DNA of 64,000 bases from Candidatus Poribacteria bacterium (GCA_026706025.1 JAPOZO010000050.1:1-64000), one strand, 5' to 3'. Positions 34,269 through 45,006 are shown, counted from the first letter of the stretch. The notes: generated by a model not told the origin, from the letters alone. Translations and numbers: made by a program.

Positions 34269-35696
34269 ATGGCACAAATTGACGAAAAACAGATTGAAGA
34301 GATTGTTTCCCAAGTCTTGAGAACACTGCAACAAGACGGGACGACGACTGTACAACCCACGACACCCGTTGGCGGAAATTCGTCGCGGGCAGGCGTCTTC
34401 GCGACAGCAACAGAGGCTATCGCAGCAGCACAGACAGCACAGGCAGCATTCGTTAAACTTGGGTTTGCCAAAAGAAGCGAAATTATAGAAGCGATCAAAG
34501 AGGTTTCGCTTGCGAATGCGAAACGTCTCGCTGACTTAGCCGTACAAGATACCAATATGGGCAATGCGGCACATAAAGTGATGAAAAACGAGGGTGCTGT
34601 AACACTTTCACCCGGTGTGGACGATCTTATCTCGGAAGCGATATCGGGTGATTCAGGAACGCTTCTCATCGAATATGTCCCGTTTGGGGTCATTAATTCA
34701 ATCACACCTACCACCAATCCGACATCAACGGTGATTAACCACGCGATTATAATGCTATCGGCAGGGAACGCTGTCGTCTTCAGTCCGCATCCAAATGCGC
34801 GGGACTGTACTGAAGAAACGATGCATGTCATTAACGAGGCGATCATTAAGGCAGGCGGTCCCGCCAATCTGCTCACCTCGGTTGAAAATGCGAGTCTACG
34901 GACAGCAAAAGAAATCATGGAGCATCCTGATATCGCCATGCTCGTCGCGACCGGTGGGGCATCCGTTGTGAGGACAGCATTATCGAGCGGTAAAAAGACA
35001 ATCGCTGCGGGTCCCGGTAATCCCCCCGCGATTGTTGACGAAACAGCTGACCTTCAGGACGCAGCGAAGCACGTCATCGCAGGTACCAGTTTCGACAACA
35101 ACCTGCTCTGTATCGGTGAGAAGGCACTCTTTGTCATCGAATCCGTTGCAAACGAGACGGTCCGAGAACTCACACAGAACGGTGGTCATTTGTTGAACGC
35201 GAGCCAACTTGGGGCATTAGAGGCGATTGTCACCGAAAAAGGTGAATCAAACAAGGAATACATTGGCAAAGATGCAACGACTATTTTAAAAGCGGCTGGC
35301 ATTACAGCCCCCGCGCAGACAGTCGCGATCGTCGTAGAAGTTCCAGCAGATCACAACTTTGTTATCAACGAATACCTGATGCCGATTCTACCTGTCGTTC
35401 GGTGTCGTGATTTCGACGAAGCATTGGCAGGCGCACTCCGAGCGGAGGGTGGACGCGGACACACCGCAGTGCTCCATACCAACAATACCAAACGTATCAC
35501 GCAATTCAACAAAGCGATGGACTGTAGCGTTGTAGTTATTAATGCCCCGTCTTATGCCTCTTGCGGATTGGAAGGCGAAGGCTTTTTAGCAATGACAATC
35601 GCGGGACCGACAGGCGAAGGGTATACGCGTCCACGCACTTTTACGCGTCAGCGGCGATTAACGATCGCAAACAATTTGTCAGCACATACCCAGTGA
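34269..35696 (+). CDS. CoA-acylating aldehyde dehydrogenase of microcompartment type (EutE/PduP-like)
   Basis: A 475-residue enzyme converting an aldehyde plus CoA and NAD to acyl-CoA. The N-terminal 20 residues (MAQIDEKQIEEIVSQVLRTL) form the amphipathic encapsulation helix typical of PduP/EutE. A poor-complexity linker (TTTVQPTTPVGGN) leads to the catalytic domain. Landmarks are GVINSITPTTNPTSTVINHA, VATGGASVVRTAL, GPGNPPAIVD and the catalytic Cys near 281 in SFDNNLLCIGEKAL. GGAGG precedes the ATG. It follows the shell gene by 163 bases. Whether the aldehyde comes from fucose, rhamnose, ethanolamine or another source is not visible. Confidence 0.93.
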   Translation: MAQIDEKQIEEIVSQVLRTLQQDGTTTVQPTTPVGGNSSRAGVFATATEAIAAAQTAQAAFVKLGFAKRSEIIEAIKEVSLANAKRLADLAVQDTNMGNAAHKVMKNEGAVTLSPGVDDLISEAISGDSGTLLIEYVPFGVINSITPTTNPTSTVINHAIIMLSAGNAVVFSPHPNARDCTEETMHVINEAIIKAGGPANLLTSVENASLRTAKEIMEHPDIAMLVATGGASVVRTALSSGKKTIAAGPGNPPAIVDETADLQDAAKHVIAGTSFDNNLLCIGEKALFVIESVANETVRELTQNGGHLLNASQLGALEAIVTEKGESNKEYIGKDATTILKAAGITAPAQTVAIVVEVPADHNFVINEYLMPILPVVRCRDFDEALAGALRAEGGRGHTAVLHTNNTKRITQFNKAMDCSVVVINAPSYASCGLEGEGFLAMTIAGPTGEGYTRPRTFTRQRRLTIANNLSAHTQ

Positions 35697-35705
35697 CGGA
35701 AATAG

Positions 35706-37778
<2,073 letters not shown>

Positions 37779-37849
37779 CGAATATCCCACGCCTTGCGTC
37801 TAAGTATATCTACGAATTTCTGCTCCGTTGATGCCTAACCTCAGCACTC

Positions 37850-38536
37850 TTAAGTTCCTGATTCAGACGAATTGTAATAGGCACACGATTCGCGTAAGCG
37901 ACACTCTTGACAGCTCGGCGTTTTCTTCTGACATACTCTCGCACCGTGCCCAACTATTAACGCATGATATTCGTTAAAAAGATCCACATCGTGGGGGAGG
38001 TTATCCATAAACATGGCGCGAAGTTTCGCGTAATTATATTTCCCTTCAATCCAGCCTAACCTCGAAAAAAGCCTGTAAGTATACGAATCAACGACAAAAC
38101 TCGGTTTACCCGCGGCATAGAGGATAATCGTATCCGCTGTTTCGGGACCGACACCGTAGATAGAGAGAAGTTCTTCGCGTAATTCAGGAACATCCTGCTG
38201 AAACATTACGTGCAACGGACGCTCCGTGATGTAATCCACAAATGCGCGCACTTTCTGTGCCTTCATGCGAAAATAGCGCGACGGTCGGATCAATCGTTCC
38301 AATGCAGCTTGGCTAATAGAAGCGATCTCTTCGGATGTAAAGGCACCAGCGTTTCTGAGATTCTCCATCGCTTTTTCGACATTGCGCCACGATGTGGCTT
38401 GTGTTAGGATTGCCCCGAGTGCCACTTCAAAGGGTGTGTCTGCGGGCCACCACTTACGGTTCCCATGTTGGGCAAGGAGTTGGTTATAGAGCGTATAGAG
38501 TCTTTCGGTAAGATTATCTTCATACAGAATTTGCAT
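37850..38536 (-). CDS. HhH-GPD DNA glycosylase with Fe-S cluster (endonuclease III/MagIII-like)
   Basis: A 228-residue base-excision repair enzyme. The helix-hairpin-helix and catalytic region reads LSIYGVGPETADTIILYAAGKPSFVVDSYTYR. The catalytic Asp (VVDSYTYR) is present, but the bifunctional lyase Lys of endonuclease III (GRKTANV) is Glu here (GPETAD). The C-terminus has a four-cysteine cluster site, C-x6-C-x2-C-x5-C, in CQKKTPSCQECRLRESC. This suggests a monofunctional glycosylase, perhaps for alkylated bases as in MagIII. It converges with ligA, another repair gene. Confidence 0.88.
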   Translation of the reverse strand: MQILYEDNLTERLYTLYNQLLAQHGNRKWWPADTPFEVALGAILTQATSWRNVEKAMENLRNAGAFTSEEIASISQAALERLIRPSRYFRMKAQKVRAFVDYITERPLHVMFQQDVPELREELLSIYGVGPETADTIILYAAGKPSFVVDSYTYRLFSRLGWIEGKYNYAKLRAMFMDNLPHDVDLFNEYHALIVGHGARVCQKKTPSCQECRLRESCAYYNSSESGT

Positions 38537-38571
38537 AAGTAGAAAATCCTCAATATCATAAGGGGAAAATC

Positions 38572-39450
38572 ATGGATTTAAGTTTTAGCACCAGCGCAGG
38601 CAACGGCGGTTGGAGCCTTGCCGAATGCACAGCGTGGGCAAAAGAAAACGGATTTGATGCAATCCGTCCGAACGCCACTGGCACTTTTGAACCGAGTGTC
38701 ATTATACAATCCGGTGGCGAAGCAGTCAAGAAAATTTTAGAGGTCAACGGTATCTACCTCGCTGCCTTGACATCGCACTGTAACCTCCTTGACGATGTCG
38801 CGGAAAATCGGGAAAACGCCCGTGACACACTGATGCAGGCAATCGAAGCGACACACATCCTCGGTGCCCCAGTGGTAGTGACGTATGCGGGGAGTCCTGT
38901 AAGTTGGCACTTTTACGGACAATTCTCTTCGGAGCCGGGGAACCCGGGTGACCGGTCAGTTGAACTCGTCGGACGGTTCGAGGAGATGTGGACACCTGTC
39001 GTCCGATTCGCGGAAGAGAAAGGCGTGCAGCTTGCGTTAGATTGTGCCGTCCGGATGGGCAATATCGCTTGTAACCCTGAAATGTGGGAACGGATCCTTG
39101 ATGCGATTCCATCAGATTCGCTGGGGCTGTCCTGCGACCCGTCACATTGGTTATGGATGGGCATTTTACCTGCTGAGGATGCGATCCGTATGTTTGACGG
39201 TAAGTGGTATTATGCCGACGTAAAAGATTGCGAAATTAGTCCGCGCATGAAGTTCCGACAAGGGATTATTGGGAACTGGTGGTGGCAATATCGGGTGCCC
39301 GGGCGCGGACAATTAAATTGGGGTACAATCACTGGTGCGCTGCAAGAATCTGGTTATGATTATGTGTTATGTGTCGAAAACGAGGATCGGGGTGCCCCCG
39401 GGTTAGACGGTTTCGCCCTCGGTGGTAGGTATCTTCGGCAATTCCTTTAG
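38572..39450 (+). CDS. Sugar phosphate isomerase/epimerase family TIM barrel
   Basis: A 292-residue AP-endonuclease-2 superfamily protein. It starts MDLSFSTSAGNGGWSLAECTAWAKENGFDAIRPNATG. The barrel metal-site residues are spread over GAPVVVTYAGSP, LALDCAVRMGN, GLSCDPSHWLWMG, WYYADVKDCEIS and CVENEDRGAPG. The usual His in the first part is not obvious, but the DPSH and VKD (for xKD) metal motifs are kept. Members isomerise or epimerise sugars or inositols and often pair with Gfo/Idh enzymes, which occur elsewhere in the window. A 101-base gap separates it from the next gene. Confidence 0.9.
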   Translation: MDLSFSTSAGNGGWSLAECTAWAKENGFDAIRPNATGTFEPSVIIQSGGEAVKKILEVNGIYLAALTSHCNLLDDVAENRENARDTLMQAIEATHILGAPVVVTYAGSPVSWHFYGQFSSEPGNPGDRSVELVGRFEEMWTPVVRFAEEKGVQLALDCAVRMGNIACNPEMWERILDAIPSDSLGLSCDPSHWLWMGILPAEDAIRMFDGKWYYADVKDCEISPRMKFRQGIIGNWWWQYRVPGRGQLNWGTITGALQESGYDYVLCVENEDRGAPGLDGFALGGRYLRQFL

Positions 39451-39498
39451 TAGTTTTCAGTTGGAGAACTGAATGGCTCTGTTTTAATTTTCTAACCC

Positions 39499-39527
39499 TT
39501 GAAATTGATTGGGATTTGTGTTAATCT
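39499..39527 (+). promoter_or_regulatory. Promoter candidate for the DUF1611-ATPase-nuclease operon
   Basis: -35 TTGAAA (39499-39504), 17-base spacer, -10 TAATCT (39522-39527). It lies only about 20 bases before the ATG at 39552, so a very short leader is implied. Confidence 0.5.
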
Positions 39528-39551
39528 ACAAGCATATCTATTCTGCATGAA

Positions 39552-40661
39552 ATGACAAACCGAAAAATGGAAAAGCAGTTACAACCGAAATCACATAAAA
39601 TAGCGATTCTTGCCGAAGGCTCATTCGGTGTTCTTGAATCAAAAACCGCCACAGTCCTCGTGCGCTATCTCCCTGATAATGTTGTCGCAGTTATTGATAG
39701 TGCCAATGCGGGACGAGATGTCAGCGAAGTTATTGAGATTGGGGAAGGGATTCCGATTGTCCGCTATCTCGCTGAGGCGATGCGATTCAATCCGACGATG
39801 CTTGCTATCGGCATTGCACCACCCGGGGGCGAGTTGCCACATCCTTGGCGCGCGATCCTCCGTGAGGCGATCCAGAACGGCTTGCACGTCATGAGCGGAC
39901 TCCACCAATTCCTGAGCGAAGACACAGAACTGTCCGAATTGGCAGCAGCAAACGATGTGGTTTTATGGGATGCCCGAAAACCGCCTGCCGATTTACCCGT
40001 CGCAACGTGCAAAGCCGATGAAGTTGATGCCACGGTTATTTTGACTGTCGGCTCAGATTGCCGTGTCGGGAAGATGCTATCTGGTATAGAGGTGACCCGT
40101 GCTGCGCGGGAACGTGGTGTGAATGCCGAATTTTGTCCGACGGGACAGAATGGGATTATGGTCTGGGGTTGGGGAATTGCGATCGATGCTGTCGTCTCCG
40201 ATTTTACTGCTGGTGCCGCGGAGGAGATTGTGCTGGAAGGTGCAAAAAATCACGAGCTGCTTATCGTTGAAGGGCAAGGTTCGTTGGTCCATCCGGGGTA
40301 CTCCGGTGTAACGTTAAGTCTACTCCACGGCAGTCTACCGGATGCGATGATCTTTTGTCACCAACCCTCACGGGATACAGTTGCGCGGTATACAGTGCCG
40401 TTGCCATCGTTAACTGAGATGATTGCGCACTATGAGACGTTGGCTGCACCGATAAAACCCGCTAAAGTGATTGGGTTGGCGTTGAATTGCTTTGATTTGT
40501 CCAAGGATGAGGCACGCGAAGCAATTCAACAGGCAGAGGCGGAAACGGGGCTGCCAGCAACAGATGTCGTGCGGTTCGGGGCGGATAAACTCGTTGATGC
40601 GATTCAGAAAGTGCATAGAGAAATGAGGAGAGATTTCAATGAGCGAACCCAAAAAGATTGA
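39552..40661 (+). CDS. DUF1611/DgcN-type P-loop protein
   Basis: A 369-residue protein. The N-terminal Rossmann-like part is KIAILAEGSFGVLESKTATVLVRYLPDNVVAVIDSANAG and GIAPPGGELPHPWRAILREAIQNGLHVMSG. The C-terminal domain has a P-loop-like GSDCRVGKMLSGIEVTRAARERG (about 164-186) and VEGQGSLVHPGYSGVTLSLLHGS. This is the DUF1611 family. Some members (DgcN) are described in D-glutamate metabolism with a partner epimerase, which is not seen here. Its end overlaps the next gene, an ATPase, by 23 bases, so the genes are cotranscribed. There is no obvious functional tie between them. Confidence 0.85.
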   Translation: MTNRKMEKQLQPKSHKIAILAEGSFGVLESKTATVLVRYLPDNVVAVIDSANAGRDVSEVIEIGEGIPIVRYLAEAMRFNPTMLAIGIAPPGGELPHPWRAILREAIQNGLHVMSGLHQFLSEDTELSELAAANDVVLWDARKPPADLPVATCKADEVDATVILTVGSDCRVGKMLSGIEVTRAARERGVNAEFCPTGQNGIMVWGWGIAIDAVVSDFTAGAAEEIVLEGAKNHELLIVEGQGSLVHPGYSGVTLSLLHGSLPDAMIFCHQPSRDTVARYTVPLPSLTEMIAHYETLAAPIKPAKVIGLALNCFDLSKDEAREAIQQAEAETGLPATDVVRFGADKLVDAIQKVHREMRRDFNERTQKD

Positions 40662-42084
40662 AACATTAGAAATGCCCAAGTATCCAAAGGTCAAAATCGC
40701 TGTTAAGAATTTCGGGCCGATTGCAGAAGCCACAATAGACCTCCAACCATTGACAGTATTTGTCGGACCAAGCAACACTGGAAAAACTTACTTTTCTACG
40801 TTAATCTATGCGTTAGACGGCGTTTTTACAGGACACTCAAAATTCCCAGGGCGGTTCAAACGCTTAGGTATTCATGGTTTCAAGGACTTGTTAAATCAAA
40901 ATTGGGATGCGATTCGCTCAATTCTCAAAAAACTAAACACATCTGATCAATCGATTAAGTTTTCAGATTTGCCACCAGAAATTCGTGCCAGTTTAGAGTC
41001 AGACCTCAAGGATCCGGAAAGCACAGCAAACGAGCTCAACCGCTGCTTTGACTTAAATTCAATTACAGAATTGATTCGTTTAAAAAACGGTCAACGCAGT
41101 GAAATGAGCGTCTCTCTGGAGGTCAGGCGGGAAAATCAGCGTCTATGGAATTTCAATATAGAGGGCTGCGGGTCAAATTTTGCGGTACGTGGTTCAGTCA
41201 ACGAGGATTTAATGATTTACGACAAAGACTCGTTGATCTCACATTCACATAAGGACCTTGACATTGATGATTTATTTTTCTGGGCCGCTATTGAATTAGA
41301 CAGACATCGAGAAAAAAGATTCTATCTACCAGCCGCCCGAAGCGGAATTATGCAGAGTCACCGAGTGATAGCCAGTTCACTCGTCGAGCGTGCGACTCGC
41401 GGCGGTCTCACACCATTAGAGGTTCCGACGTTTTCAGGGATTGTCGCAGATTTTATGCAGCAACTTATACTCTACAAAGAATCCGAAGCACCCGACGAAG
41501 GCATAACACAGCTTGCAGGGACCATAGAATCTGGTGTGCTTGACGGTCAGATTCTCATGAAACCTACACCGAGCGGATATCCGGATTTTCTTTTTCGTTC
41601 GCGCGAAATGGGAGAAGATGTGCGTCTTACACGCGCAGCGTCTATGGTATCTGAACTCGCCCCGGTTGTACTTTTTCTCCGCAGTGGCATCCGCCCTGGT
41701 GATATGCTCATCATTGAAGAACCGGAGGCACACTTGCATCCGGGTGCCCAAACTGATATAGCATTAACCCTCGCTGGTTTAGTCCGTGCCGGTGTACGAG
41801 TTGTCGTGACAACTCATAGCGATTGGATACTCAAAGAAATTGCGAATCTAATACGGATAGGGGACCTCAAGAGAAAAGGCGTGCCGCAAGTGAAAAAGAT
41901 GGAATCAATCCATTGGTTACTACCGGAGGAAGTAGGGACATGGTGGTTCCAAAAGGACGGGATCGTGAAACACATTCCTTTTGATCCCACTGAAGGCATA
42001 GAACCAAAAGACTATGAAGACGTAGCATATAAACTCTATGACCGGTCTGTTAACCTCCAAGACTTACTTGAGAAAGCCGGATAG
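40639..42084 (+). CDS. AAA ATPase (OLD/RecF-like) paired with a nuclease-like gene
   Basis: A 481-residue ABC-type ATPase. Walker A is Gly43-PSNTGKT50 in LTVFVGPSNTGKTYF. Residues about 190-230 form a unique middle part. The late RLTRAASMVSELAPVVLFLRSG takes the place of a signature helix. Walker B is DMLIIEEPEAHLHPGAQTDIALTLAG (about 355-378) and VVVTTHSDWILKEIANLI is the switch. GAGG precedes the ATG, which lies inside the DUF1611 gene. There is no TOPRIM domain. The 13-base gap to the next gene, which encodes a PD-(D/E)XK-like protein, makes a two-gene cassette similar in logic to the ATPase-PIN pair at 26585-28338. Confidence 0.83.
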   Translation: MSEPKKIETLEMPKYPKVKIAVKNFGPIAEATIDLQPLTVFVGPSNTGKTYFSTLIYALDGVFTGHSKFPGRFKRLGIHGFKDLLNQNWDAIRSILKKLNTSDQSIKFSDLPPEIRASLESDLKDPESTANELNRCFDLNSITELIRLKNGQRSEMSVSLEVRRENQRLWNFNIEGCGSNFAVRGSVNEDLMIYDKDSLISHSHKDLDIDDLFFWAAIELDRHREKRFYLPAARSGIMQSHRVIASSLVERATRGGLTPLEVPTFSGIVADFMQQLILYKESEAPDEGITQLAGTIESGVLDGQILMKPTPSGYPDFLFRSREMGEDVRLTRAASMVSELAPVVLFLRSGIRPGDMLIIEEPEAHLHPGAQTDIALTLAGLVRAGVRVVVTTHSDWILKEIANLIRIGDLKRKGVPQVKKMESIHWLLPEEVGTWWFQKDGIVKHIPFDPTEGIEPKDYEDVAYKLYDRSVNLQDLLEKAG

Positions 42085-42097
42085 GAGGTAGCAGCGA

Positions 42098-42613
42098 GTG
42101 GGACTAAAAGAGCTTCTCACAGAAATAGAGAAGCAAGTACACGAAGAATGCATTAGCAAATCTTGTAGTGGAGACGGATGTCGTGTATACCTAACCGGCA
42201 CCCCATCTGACCGAGTTATCGTAAACCTTGAATGCGAATTTGAACAGCGGAAAATAAGCACAAAACGATGTGACTATGTTCTCTTCTGTGGCGATGCTTC
42301 TCGAGGTAATTTGGTTGTTGTGCTTATAGAACTCAAAAGTGGAACTTTTAAAACATCAACAGTAGCCGATCAGCTGCAAAGCGGAGCCAACTTCGTCTCA
42401 GAAATGTTTGGAAAGTTACCTAAGGAGGCGAATGCAGCACTAAACACACTCGAAATTACGTGTGTTCCTACTCTGTTCCATGGTAAACGTATTGACAGAT
42501 TTGAACTCCGAGAACTTGAACGCTCTAAAATTCGCTTCCGTAGTCGAAACACAGCAATTAAGAGAAGTAAGGGTGGTCAAGCAAAAAATCTCGCCTCAGT
42601 TTTGAGCGGATAG
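42098..42613 (+). CDS. PD-(D/E)XK-like small nuclease, cassette partner
   Basis: A 171-residue protein. The GTG start is supported by AGGAGG 9 bases upstream. The core shows a restriction-endonuclease-like pattern. CEFEQRKISTKRCDYVLFCGD supplies an Asp. The next strand VVVLIELKSG holds E-x-K (about 75-80). Then come a Thr-rich turn and DQLQSGANFVSEMF with Gln. The C-terminus is very basic (RSKIRFRSRNTAIKRSKGGQAKN), suggesting nucleic-acid contact. The pattern is inferred by eye, so enzyme activity is not certain. Position right after the ATPase gene suggests a joint system, perhaps defence. Confidence 0.65.
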   Translation: MGLKELLTEIEKQVHEECISKSCSGDGCRVYLTGTPSDRVIVNLECEFEQRKISTKRCDYVLFCGDASRGNLVVVLIELKSGTFKTSTVADQLQSGANFVSEMFGKLPKEANAALNTLEITCVPTLFHGKRIDRFELRELERSKIRFRSRNTAIKRSKGGQAKNLASVLSG

Positions 42614-42644
42614 ACCTATTCTCAAATAAGGAGATGTAAATCCT

Positions 42645-43445
42645 ATGACTGATGAAGAAAAATTTCGATTTGACTTGAGCGGATTTCTCGTGCGTCCTGC
42701 GATCCTTGAACGTGATGAAGTGAACGCAATCGTCGATCAGATCGAGAGGATACACCATAGTCCTGAATCTTTACCACCAGAACACCGCGCTGTGCCGGGA
42801 GGTCCAGCAAGTGTCCTGATTGACCATCCGAAGGTCCTTGATGTACTGCACGAAATCATCGGACCCGATGTTCGGTTAGAGAACTGTTCCTCTGTCTGGC
42901 GAGAAAAAGGGCAGGAACATGGTGGACTTCACGGTGGTGGACCGCAACAAGGGGATCCAATTTTCGGGTACCGTGTCAATAATGGACGGATTCACGCGGG
43001 GATGGTGCGTGTCGTCTTTGAACTCACAGATGTCTCCAAAAACGATGGCGCGACACACTTTATCGCGGGCAGTCACAAGTCTAACTTCCCGATGCACGCT
43101 GAACACATGTCGTTAGAGGCAGGGAAACGGAGTCCGTTTCTGATGTCATACGAATGTCCGGCTGGCAGTGCGATTTTCTTTACGGAAAACCTGTGTCATG
43201 CGGGTCCTGTCTGGCAACGGGAGGCACCGCGCGTGGCAGTGCTGAACGCTTACGCGCATCTCGCAACGCATTGGCATCGGCTGAAGACTCCGCCCGAAGT
43301 ACTCGCCGCCTTACCGCGTGAAAAGCAGGCATACTTCCGTGAACCATGGGTTGCCGATTTCCGTACGAGTCCAGCAACAATAAACACGATTGAACGATTT
43401 ATTGACAACGACGAACCACCTGTTAACACCGATACTAAACCGTGA
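42645..43445 (+). CDS. PhyH-family protein with HxG iron motif, copy 4
   Basis: A 266-residue PhyH-superfamily protein. The fold is clear: VVFELTDVSKNDGATHFIAGSHKSNF, then PAGSAIFFTENLCHAGPVWQREAPRVAVLNAY with the distal His185 and Arg. At the site of the canonical His-x-Asp it has His96-Gly-Gly98 (GGLHGGGPQQG), so the carboxylate iron ligand is missing. This resembles the HxG of the halogenase WelO5 and parallels copy 2 (HxA). Alternatively another residue may bind iron, or the protein may be inactive. It lies 31 bases after the ATPase-nuclease cassette. Confidence 0.88.
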   Translation: MTDEEKFRFDLSGFLVRPAILERDEVNAIVDQIERIHHSPESLPPEHRAVPGGPASVLIDHPKVLDVLHEIIGPDVRLENCSSVWREKGQEHGGLHGGGPQQGDPIFGYRVNNGRIHAGMVRVVFELTDVSKNDGATHFIAGSHKSNFPMHAEHMSLEAGKRSPFLMSYECPAGSAIFFTENLCHAGPVWQREAPRVAVLNAYAHLATHWHRLKTPPEVLAALPREKQAYFREPWVADFRTSPATINTIERFIDNDEPPVNTDTKP

Positions 43446-43452
43446 TTTTATG

Positions 43453-43475
43453 TGGCGAGGTTGACAACCTCGCCA
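43453..43475. terminator. GGCGAGGTT hairpin repeat between convergent genes
   Basis: 10-bp stem TGGCGAGGTT (43453-43462), loop GAC, AACCTCGCCA (43466-43475). Same hairpin as 25881-25901. It sits between the convergent ends of PhyH copy 4 and the BMP lipoprotein gene, a fitting place for a bidirectional terminator. Confidence 0.6.
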
Positions 43476-43498
43476 GCAAACAAAGAGCAAAAATAGCA

Positions 43499-44596
43499 TT
43501 ACGGTACAACTGGTGATATTTCTGCGCCTTCATCATCCGATGTCGTCGCTTGAATTTCAGGCTCCGGTACCGTTGGAACAGTAATCTCACCAGCAACAAT
43601 GCTCGCCTTCAATGCTTCAACCTTTGCTAAGATGTCATCAGAGATCAAATCCCTATTGCCATCAGTCAACAGATAGCCGACATTGTCTTCAGCAAGACCG
43701 AGAGACCGAACACCAGCCATCAGATTCCCAGCTGCGAATTCTTGGATAACCTTATACGCTGACTCGTCGATTCCGACGCGCAGCCCTGTTAGGATTATGT
43801 CCGGTGCGACATCAGTGATATCAATGTAGTTCCATATCACATACCTGTCATCCGCGAGTTTAGCGGCTGCAACGGCACCAAAACCCGATTGGTCCGCCAT
43901 CGCGTAAATCACGTCCACACCACTATCGTATTGAGTAGACGCAATCTCCTGTCCTTTGACCGGATTGTAGAAACCCGCTTGATCATCAGCGACATAACCT
44001 CTAATTATTTCCGCGTTTGGATTGACCGCTTTGACACCAGCGAGGTAACCGGCTTCAAATTCGTGCAGTAACGGAACATCCGCACCACCGAGGTAACCGA
44101 CTTTCCCGGTCTTCGATTTTAATCCGGCAATCGCGCCAGCGAGAAATGTCCCTTCGTTGACTCGATGGGTGAAAGAAACTACATTCGGTAGATCCACCGC
44201 GGCGTCAAAAACGACAAACATAACGTCTGGAAATTCCGGTGCCACGCGTGAAACTGGGTCAGCCATTTGATAACCGGAAGTGATAACGAGCCCTGAGTTT
44301 CCAGCAGCGGCTTGCAGCTGCATATCCCATGTCTCGAAATTGCTCTCCATTTCGGTTATCTCAACGCTAAGCTCCGCTTTGGCTTTCTGGATACCGTTAT
44401 AGAGGACATCACAGTAAGAGGAATCACCAAGGCAGTCACCCGGATAGACAACACTTACCCGAATCGGGGCAGCCTCCGTCGCGTCTTGCGGTTCAGAGAC
44501 AATCATATCCTGAACCCGATTACAGCCACAGGTATAGATTAATAAGAATCCGAAGACCAAAAAACTTGCATTTTTCAACACGTTCAAATAGTTCAT
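43499..44596 (-). CDS. BMP-family substrate-binding lipoprotein
   Basis: A 365-residue ABC-type binding lipoprotein of the basic membrane protein (BMP/Med/PnrA) family. The ATG at 44596 is chosen for the AGGAG just upstream; an ATG five codons earlier would contain that site. It has a lipobox (LLIYTCGCNR), so the mature protein is membrane-anchored. Domain landmarks are RVSVVYPGDCLGDSSYCDVLYNG, VVSFTHRVNEGTFLAGAIAGLKSKTGKVGYLGG, GVDVIYAMADQSGFGAV and GLRVGIDESAYKVI. PnrA relatives bind purine nucleosides. No permease or ATPase partner is in the window, though a nucleoside phosphorylase is at 16038. Confidence 0.9.
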   Translation of the reverse strand: MNYLNVLKNASFLVFGFLLIYTCGCNRVQDMIVSEPQDATEAAPIRVSVVYPGDCLGDSSYCDVLYNGIQKAKAELSVEITEMESNFETWDMQLQAAAGNSGLVITSGYQMADPVSRVAPEFPDVMFVVFDAAVDLPNVVSFTHRVNEGTFLAGAIAGLKSKTGKVGYLGGADVPLLHEFEAGYLAGVKAVNPNAEIIRGYVADDQAGFYNPVKGQEIASTQYDSGVDVIYAMADQSGFGAVAAAKLADDRYVIWNYIDITDVAPDIILTGLRVGIDESAYKVIQEFAAGNLMAGVRSLGLAEDNVGYLLTDGNRDLISDDILAKVEALKASIVAGEITVPTVPEPEIQATTSDDEGAEISPVVP

Positions 44597-44744
44597 TTTT
44601 CTCCTATACATTGTAAACGCACAACGTGCGTTGTCACATATTTAAAGTTAAGACTTACGCGATTCATCGTTTTTAGTAGGCGCGCTTTCTGGGTAAGTCC
44701 GGTTAAAGTATTAGACACACCTAATGCGATTATACTTAAAATAT

Positions 44745-44769
44745 TAACGGCACACGTCGTGTGCCGTTA
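44745..44769. repeat. GGCACAC hairpin in the 44.6-45.1 kb gap
   Basis: Perfect 11-bp stem TAACGGCACAC (44745-44755), loop GTC, GTGTGCCGTTA (44759-44769). The best copy of the GGCACAC hairpin family. No gene was seen in 44612-45128; the rest holds the next repeat and a promoter. Confidence 0.65.
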
Positions 44770-44828
44770 CATAAGTCAGAGTCATTCAGTTTTAAGAAAT
44801 TATAGAGTTTCTCGTCCTTTTTTCAGGA

Positions 44829-44868
44829 TCCGGTTCGGTTAGGAAAACGAACCTACCGGGCCTGGGAC
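44829..44868. repeat. GGTTCGGTTAGG hairpin repeat
   Basis: CCGGTTCGGTTAGG, then CGAACCTACCGGGCC, forming a GGTTCG/CGAACC stem. Close relatives lie at 1621-1658 and 29960-30035, with a variant at 31629. Confidence 0.65.
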
Positions 44869-44977
44869 CAAAATTGGACTACAGAACTGAGAACTGACCT
44901 GTAAATCGGGTGGACAAAGCCCGCCTACAAGAGTGTTTCGCGGGAATTGAATGGCCCTGAATTATGTTCAAAAAACC

Positions 44978-45006
44978 TTGATTTTTTGCATCGAATATGG
45001 TATAAT
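44978..45006 (+). promoter_or_regulatory. Strong sigma70-type promoter for the UvrD-exonuclease gene
   Basis: -35 TTGATT (44978-44983), 17-base spacer, perfect -10 TATAAT (45001-45006). The leader is about 115 bases. Confidence 0.7.
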
